The notes under the pieces were generated by a model. That model made no database searches. It was not told the origin of the DNA and saw only the letters and a program-made list of their open reading frames with translations. A DNA stretch of 64,000 nucleotides from an uncultured Methylobacillus sp. (GTDB taxonomy: Bacteria; Pseudomonadota; Gammaproteobacteria; Burkholderiales; Methylophilaceae), in assembly GCA_903824575.1 (NCBI GenBank), contig CAIJXJ010000146.1, forward strand, positions 1-64,000, in the 5' to 3' direction. How positions within the stretch are numbered: position 1 is the first letter of the stretch; each line of letters begins with the position of its first letter. Position numbers and translations under genes: made by a program. Of this stretch, positions 57,112 to 64,000 are shown one piece after another.

Positions 57112-57645
57112 CTAACCGGGCTGGTGACGCGCCTGCAAAGCGCGACGGTGGTAACGAAACAGGGTGCGCGTAATCCATTCCTCATGTTCTTCGTCATGAT
57201 CCAGAAATTCGGCCACACAGCCGTCGTTTTGAGCTGCGCCGACACGGGCATACAACTGCAAGGGCTCCGGCAATCTCGGGCTCAGGTAAAGGCTTAGCAG
57301 GATGAGGGTGCCTGGACCGGGAATCTGCTCCGCTCCACGCCACTCAATGCGGTCAACGCCCATCGTTAACGCAAAGCTGGCTGGAAGTGCCAACTGCCCG
57401 GAGATCAGCCTGGTGATGAGGCTAAGCGCGATGTCCAGTTTGGCTTCCAGCCGAATGACAGCTTTCGACATGACCGGGTCAACGTCATGATCCTTTTCGG
57501 TGACAGACTCCAGCACGGCCAATGCATGTAGTAAGGTGAGGTTGGCATGGCGGGCCAGCGCCAGTGTTGCATCATCAGGAACAGGTGTATCGCGCCAGCT
57601 CAGGGGCAAGCTGGCCTGGTAGGTGATTCCGGATTCTAGGCTCAT
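57112..57645 (-). CDS. PilZ-like cyclic-di-GMP-related protein
   Basis: A 177-residue soluble protein. The C-terminal half (about 90-165) has strands typical of PilZ-type domains: DRIEWRGAEQIPGPGTLILL, SPRLPEPLQLYARV, and EEWITRTLFRYHRRAL. The N-terminal half is helical. An RxxxR binding motif is not clearly seen at the expected place, so cyclic-di-GMP binding is unproven. Position next to two HD-GYP proteins supports a link. It may share a transcript with queF, 29 bp upstream. Confidence 0.6.
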   Translation of the reverse strand: MSLESGITYQASLPLSWRDTPVPDDATLALARHANLTLLHALAVLESVTEKDHDVDPVMSKAVIRLEAKLDIALSLITRLISGQLALPASFALTMGVDRIEWRGAEQIPGPGTLILLSLYLSPRLPEPLQLYARVGAAQNDGCVAEFLDHDEEHEEWITRTLFRYHRRALQARHQPG

Positions 57646-57674
57646 GGATCAGGTTATGTTTCGTTTCGTCAAGT

Positions 57675-58094
57675 TTATTCGCGGGTATTGGACTGCTGCT
57701 CGAACTGTGCCAATTCCACGCGAGGGGCAGGTTGCCAGCCAGGCTTGCGGTGCTCGGCCACGACATTGGTAAAGATGCCGCCGCGCACGAAGAACTTCGC
57801 CGTGAGGCGCATGAAGCGAGGCTCTGTCGCCGCAACCAGGTCGTCGAGAATGCTGTTGGTGACGGCTTCATGGAACGCACCCTGGTCGCGATACGACCAG
57901 ATATAGAGCTTGAGGCTCTTCAGTTCGACGCAGCGCCGATCAGGGATGTAGTCCAGAATTAGCGTGGCGAAATCAGGCTGGCCGGTCTTGGGACACAGGC
58001 AGGTGAATTCTGGAATTTCCATATGGATATGAAAATCACGTCTATTTTCGGGATTGTCAAAAGTTTCAAGAGACTTGCCGGGTTGAGTGGACAT
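57675..58094 (-). CDS. queF: preQ0 reductase QueF
   Basis: NADPH-dependent 7-cyano-7-deazaguanine reductase of the queuosine pathway. 139 residues, the short single-domain form. The nucleophile is C34 in [11 protein letters not shown] with D41 as the proton donor, and the NADPH motif appears in [19 protein letters not shown] (part). ATG 58094 is selected because the family starts just before the ENRRDF segment; a longer ORF to 58151 would run into smc. A minus-strand TATAAT at 58123-58128 is a likely -10 element. Confidence 0.95.
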   Translation of the reverse strand: MSTQPGKSLETFDNPENRRDFHIHMEIPEFTCLCPKTGQPDFATLILDYIPDRRCVELKSLKLYIWSYRDQGAFHEAVTNSILDDLVAATEPRFMRLTAKFFVRGGIFTNVVAEHRKPGWQPAPRVELAQFEQQSNTRE

Positions 58095-58136
58095 GGTGGG
58101 TGCCGTGTAAATTGATGCGATAATTATACAACTCTC

Positions 58137-61100
58137 ATGCGCCTGACCCACTTAAAACTCGCCGGATTCAAATCCTTCGTCGATCCGACTACCTTGCATA
58201 TTCACGGGCAGCGTATCGGCGTGGTCGGACCCAATGGCTGCGGCAAATCCAATGTAATGGAATCCATCCGCTGGGTGTTGGGCGAAGCGAGTGCGCGCGA
58301 AATGCGCGGTGACTCGATGCAGGACGTAATTTTTAACGGCTCTGGCAACCGCAAGCCGGTCTCCCGTGCCAGCGTCGAATTACTGTTCGACAACAGTCTG
58401 GGTGGGGCCGCCGGTGAGTGGTCTCAATATGCCGAAATTTCGGTCAAGCGCGTATTGACGCGGGATAGTGGTTCCAGCTACTACATCAACAACACGCTGG
58501 TCAGACGACGCGATGTGGCCGATCTGTTCCTTGGCACTGGTCTCGGCGGACGCGCTTACGCCATCATCGGTCAGAACACCATTTCCCGCATCGTCGAGGC
58601 CAAACCGGATGAACTGCGCGTGTTTCTGGAGGAGGCCGCCGGCATTTCCAAATATAAGGAACGGCGTCGTGAAACCGAGCAACGCTTGCGCGATACCCGC
58701 GACAATCTGCTACGGGTAGAAGACATCCGAGGGGAACTGGCCAAGCAGATTACACGCCTCGAAGCCCAGGCTCAGATTGCCCAACACTACCACCATTTGC
58801 AACAGGCGCTTGGACTTGCTCGCGGCCAATGCTGGCTATTGAAAAAGCGCGAAGCGGCATATCTATGGGAAAAGTCTCAACGCCAGGTCGAACGCCAAGC
58901 CCTTGAACTGGAAGCGCAGATCGCTCTGTTGCGCCGTACTGAAAATGAACTGGTGCAATTGCGTCTGGAGCATCAAGCAGGCAGCGAGGCGGTGCAAGGT
59001 GCACAAGGTCAGTATTATGAGGCGAATGCGCAGGTCTCGACCCTAGAACAAACCCTACGCTATGCACGGGAGAACCACGAACGCCTGACGGCGCAACTGG
59101 CGCAAATGTCGAGCGACAGGGAAAAATCCTTATCGCTCAGGCGCGAACACGAACATCAACTGACTGCGCAACAGTCGTTGCATCAACAAGCTATCCTGGA
59201 CGCGAGCCAGGCACAACAGTCGCTAGACCTGGCTCGTGGGTCCTTACCAAAAAACGAGCAGGCTTACAGGGACGCGCAGGCTTCATTTGGACAGATTCAG
59301 ACTGCCATGCTGCAGGCCGAACAACAAATCCAGTTGGAACGCACCCATGTCGAGCACGCCAAGCGAACTGAGGAAGAATTGCAACAGCGCGAGCACAGGC
59401 TGGAGCAGGAGGAACGTGGACTGGTGTTGCCGGATGCGGCGCAATTGGCTGATAGAGAAACTGAAGGCCGCGAGTTGCAGGCCGGTTTAACCGCACTGGA
59501 GGCCGAACTGATGCAATCAAGCGCATCTGAACAGGCTCACGCGATGCAGCTCAAGGACCTGCAGCAGTCAGTTCAACAGCAGGTGCGCCAAATTGCACAG
59601 ATGGAGGCCGAGCAAGCCACTCTGCAGAAGCTGCAGCACGCCCTTGGTTACGAGGGGAGTCTCGATGCCTGGTTCCATCGCCATGGCATCGACAGCACAC
59701 TACGATTATGGCAGTGCATTGGCGTTGAGCCCGCTGCCGAAACTGCATTGGAGGCGCTGCTCGGTCAGAGGCTCAAGGCCGTGGTGGCAAACGGCCATGA
59801 ATTTTCCGAGCGCCCGCCCGCCGCTGTTGTGCTGTGTCAGGCTGACGCAAGCATGCCAAGCTCCGCGAAACATGCGGCGGGATGGGCTGGGCTAGCGTCC
59901 AGGGTGAGCGTGCAGGATGATCGCGTTGCCGGCGTATTGTCCGACTGGCTGAATGGGGTCTGGCTACTGCCGGCGGACGAAAATGCAGAGGTGGCGAGAG
60001 CACGGTTGTCGGCAGGAGAATTGCTGGTCAATGCCAACGGCGACATTTTCAGCCGTCATAGCGTATCTTTTCATGCACCGCAATCTGGATTGCATGGCGT
60101 GCTGGAGCGGCAGCGCGAACTGACGCAAATTGAAACTGCACTACCGACGTTGCAGCAATCGCTGCAACAGCAGGAAGTCCGGTCGGGGGAAGCCGACCGG
60201 CAGTTGCATGAACTTAGGCGTCATGTTGTTGAGCAACAGCAACTGTTGCGCCAACAAACCGCTGCTTTGCACACGTCGCATATGGAATTGCAGCGCTTGC
60301 AACAGCAGTTTCAGCATGCCCTGGCGCGGCAGCAGAGCTTGTCGGAGGAGAAGTCTGGCCTGCAGCAGAAAATGCGTGAGGCCCAGACACAGCAAGCTGG
60401 ACGTGAACAGACGATCCAGTTATTGCAACAAGGTAGTACCACCCTACGCCAGCAACGGGAAGAGGCGGGATCAAAGCGTCAACAAGCGGAGATCGCGCTC
60501 AAACAAACACGCGATTTTTTACTGGTAGCAGAACGCGATGCCCAGCAACAGACGTTTTATGAAAAATTAATAATTAATAAAATTAGTGAGTTATCATCTA
60601 AAATTAAAGCAATAGATGATGGTTTAGTCGAGCTTGAAGTGCGCCATGCAGGAGCCATGGAGCATCTGGCAAAGAGTTCGGATAGCCGGCTTAAATCACA
60701 ATTGGAACAGGCTCTGGAGTTGCAGCGTCAGGCAGAACAGGCACTGGCCGGTGCCAGAAACGCTCAGGCGGGTGTCGAGCAGCGCTTGCAGGAGATGGAG
60801 CGCAACCGGCTGCAAACCGAGCAGCAACTGCATCCGTTACGTGACAAGCTGGAACAATCGCGGCTGCAGGAGCAGCAGGCTCGCCTTGGCTTCGAGCATT
60901 GTGCGGAGCAGGTAGCTGCCACGGCTATCGACGAGGCCCTACTGGATAGAGGATTGGATAAGTCTTCCCGCTCGGGCGAGTTGGATCGACACGCACAACA
61001 GCTGGAGCAGCAGATCGCCGAATTGGGCGCGGTCAATCTGGCGGCGATTACCGAGCTGACAGCCGGCCAGCAGCGCAAGACCTATCTCGACAGCCAGTCG

Positions 61101-61646
61101 CTCGACTTAGAGCAGGCCATTCACACGCTCGAAGAGGCCATCCACCGTATCGACCGTGAAACCCGCAGTCGCCTGCAGCATACCTATGACGAGGTCAACC
61201 GCAATTTCAACGAACTGTTTCAGACCCTGTTTGGCGGTGGCCAGGCCCAATTGCAGTTGCTTGGGGACGAAATCCTCGACACCGGGGTGCAGGTGTTTGC
61301 GCAACCGCCCGGCAAGAAGAACAGCACCATTCATCTGCTGTCAGGTGGAGAGAAGGCGTTAACCGCGATGGCGCTGGTGTTTGCGCTATTTCGCCTCAAT
61401 CCGGCGCCATTCTGCCTGATGGATGAGGTCGATGCGCCGTTGGACGATAGCAATACCGAACGATTTTGCGCATTGGTGCGCAAAATGTCGGAACGCACGC
61501 AATTTGTGTTCGTCAGCCACAACAAGATCACGATGGAAATGGCGCAGCAACTGATCGGCGTCACCATGCAGGAGTCTGGTGTATCGCGTATTGTGGAAGT
61601 GGACATGGAAGCCGCGCTGCGAATGCAAACAGAATTCGCCGCGTGA
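58137..61646 (+). CDS. smc: Chromosome condensation protein SMC
   Basis: Condensin ATPase, 1169 residues. N-terminal head with Walker [11 protein letters not shown] (about 31-40); long coiled coil rich in Gln; hinge (about 500-650); second coiled coil; C-terminal head with signature [12 protein letters not shown] near 1068 and Walker [14 protein letters not shown] short stretch at about 60555-60625 is strongly AT-rich compared with the rest of the gene, without breaking the frame. It is divergent from queF and heads smc-zipA-ligA. Confidence 0.96.
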   Translation: MRLTHLKLAGFKSFVDPTTLHIHGQRIGVVGPNGCGKSNVMESIRWVLGEASAREMRGDSMQDVIFNGSGNRKPVSRASVELLFDNSLGGAAGEWSQYAEISVKRVLTRDSGSSYYINNTLVRRRDVADLFLGTGLGGRAYAIIGQNTISRIVEAKPDELRVFLEEAAGISKYKERRRETEQRLRDTRDNLLRVEDIRGELAKQITRLEAQAQIAQHYHHLQQALGLARGQCWLLKKREAAYLWEKSQRQVERQALELEAQIALLRRTENELVQLRLEHQAGSEAVQGAQGQYYEANAQVSTLEQTLRYARENHERLTAQLAQMSSDREKSLSLRREHEHQLTAQQSLHQQAILDASQAQQSLDLARGSLPKNEQAYRDAQASFGQIQTAMLQAEQQIQLERTHVEHAKRTEEELQQREHRLEQEERGLVLPDAAQLADRETEGRELQAGLTALEAELMQSSASEQAHAMQLKDLQQSVQQQVRQIAQMEAEQATLQKLQHALGYEGSLDAWFHRHGIDSTLRLWQCIGVEPAAETALEALLGQRLKAVVANGHEFSERPPAAVVLCQADASMPSSAKHAAGWAGLASRVSVQDDRVAGVLSDWLNGVWLLPADENAEVARARLSAGELLVNANGDIFSRHSVSFHAPQSGLHGVLERQRELTQIETALPTLQQSLQQQEVRSGEADRQLHELRRHVVEQQQLLRQQTAALHTSHMELQRLQQQFQHALARQQSLSEEKSGLQQKMREAQTQQAGREQTIQLLQQGSTTLRQQREEAGSKRQQAEIALKQTRDFLLVAERDAQQQTFYEKLIINKISELSSKIKAIDDGLVELEVRHAGAMEHLAKSSDSRLKSQLEQALELQRQAEQALAGARNAQAGVEQRLQEMERNRLQTEQQLHPLRDKLEQSRLQEQQARLGFEHCAEQVAATAIDEALLDRGLDKSSRSGELDRHAQQLEQQIAELGAVNLAAITELTAGQQRKTYLDSQSLDLEQAIHTLEEAIHRIDRETRSRLQHTYDEVNRNFNELFQTLFGGGQAQLQLLGDEILDTGVQVFAQPPGKKNSTIHLLSGGEKALTAMALVFALFRLNPAPFCLMDEVDAPLDDSNTERFCALVRKMSERTQFVFVSHNKITMEMAQQLIGVTMQESGVSRIVEVDMEAALRMQTEFAA

Positions 61647-61687
61647 CATATAATCTCCCTATATTGGAAATGAATGGATCCAACAGC

Positions 61688-64000
<2,313 letters not shown>

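Overview
The window looks like a chromosome segment of a free-living betaproteobacterium, most likely Nitrosomonadales-like (relatives of Gallionella, Sulfuricella or Methylophilus); this lineage call is an inference from gene order and protein style. Supporting signs are the order pabC-mltG-tmk-holB-pilZ-tatD, the order ndk-rlmN-pilW-rodZ-ispG-hisS-yfgM-bamB-der, smc-zipA-ligA, a PEP-CTERM protein, and moderate GC. No rRNA, intact tRNA, CRISPR array, phage or intact insertion sequence was seen.

Layout. 1-4312: a sigma-54 activator (AcoR type) divergent from an acetaldehyde dehydrogenase and a DUF779 protein, with a readable enhancer palindrome and a -24/-12 promoter between them. 4488-8975: a small membrane ORF, an OmpR/EnvZ-type two-component pair and three unusual exported or low-complexity proteins. 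9227-26023: a long run of housekeeping genes on the plus strand (folate, cell wall, DNA replication, pilus, RNA modification, isoprenoid, histidyl-tRNA synthetase, outer-membrane assembly, ribosome GTPase). It has two anomalies: an amber codon just after the membrane anchor of mltG, and a pair of orphan peptide-type ABC ATPases between hisS and yfgM. 26114-30332: bamD (minus), rluD, pgeF, a small membrane protein and rimO.

30350-37200 is an accessory region: a RelE/ParE-type toxin with a PaaA2-like antitoxin, a hairpin cluster, a complete arsenic operon (arsR-arsC-acr3-arsD-arsA), and a PEP-CTERM gene preceded by twin palindromic operators and bracketed by 75-bp direct repeats. 37296-46806 is recC-recB-recD on the minus strand.

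47076-57645 is a signalling block and the best candidate for an undescribed system. It holds an amino-acid-permease-like protein fused to a histidine kinase. Next comes a translationally coupled trio of di-haem cytochrome c peroxidase, a large hybrid kinase (periplasmic sensor, PAS-PAS, kinase, pseudo-receiver, receiver, Hpt) and a receiver-HD-GYP protein. On the other strand are the 4.5S SRP RNA gene, an Hpt-HD-GYP fusion and a PilZ-type protein. A reasonable model is periplasmic redox/peroxide and nutrient sensing feeding into cyclic-di-GMP breakdown. The window ends with queF, smc, zipA and the start of ligA.
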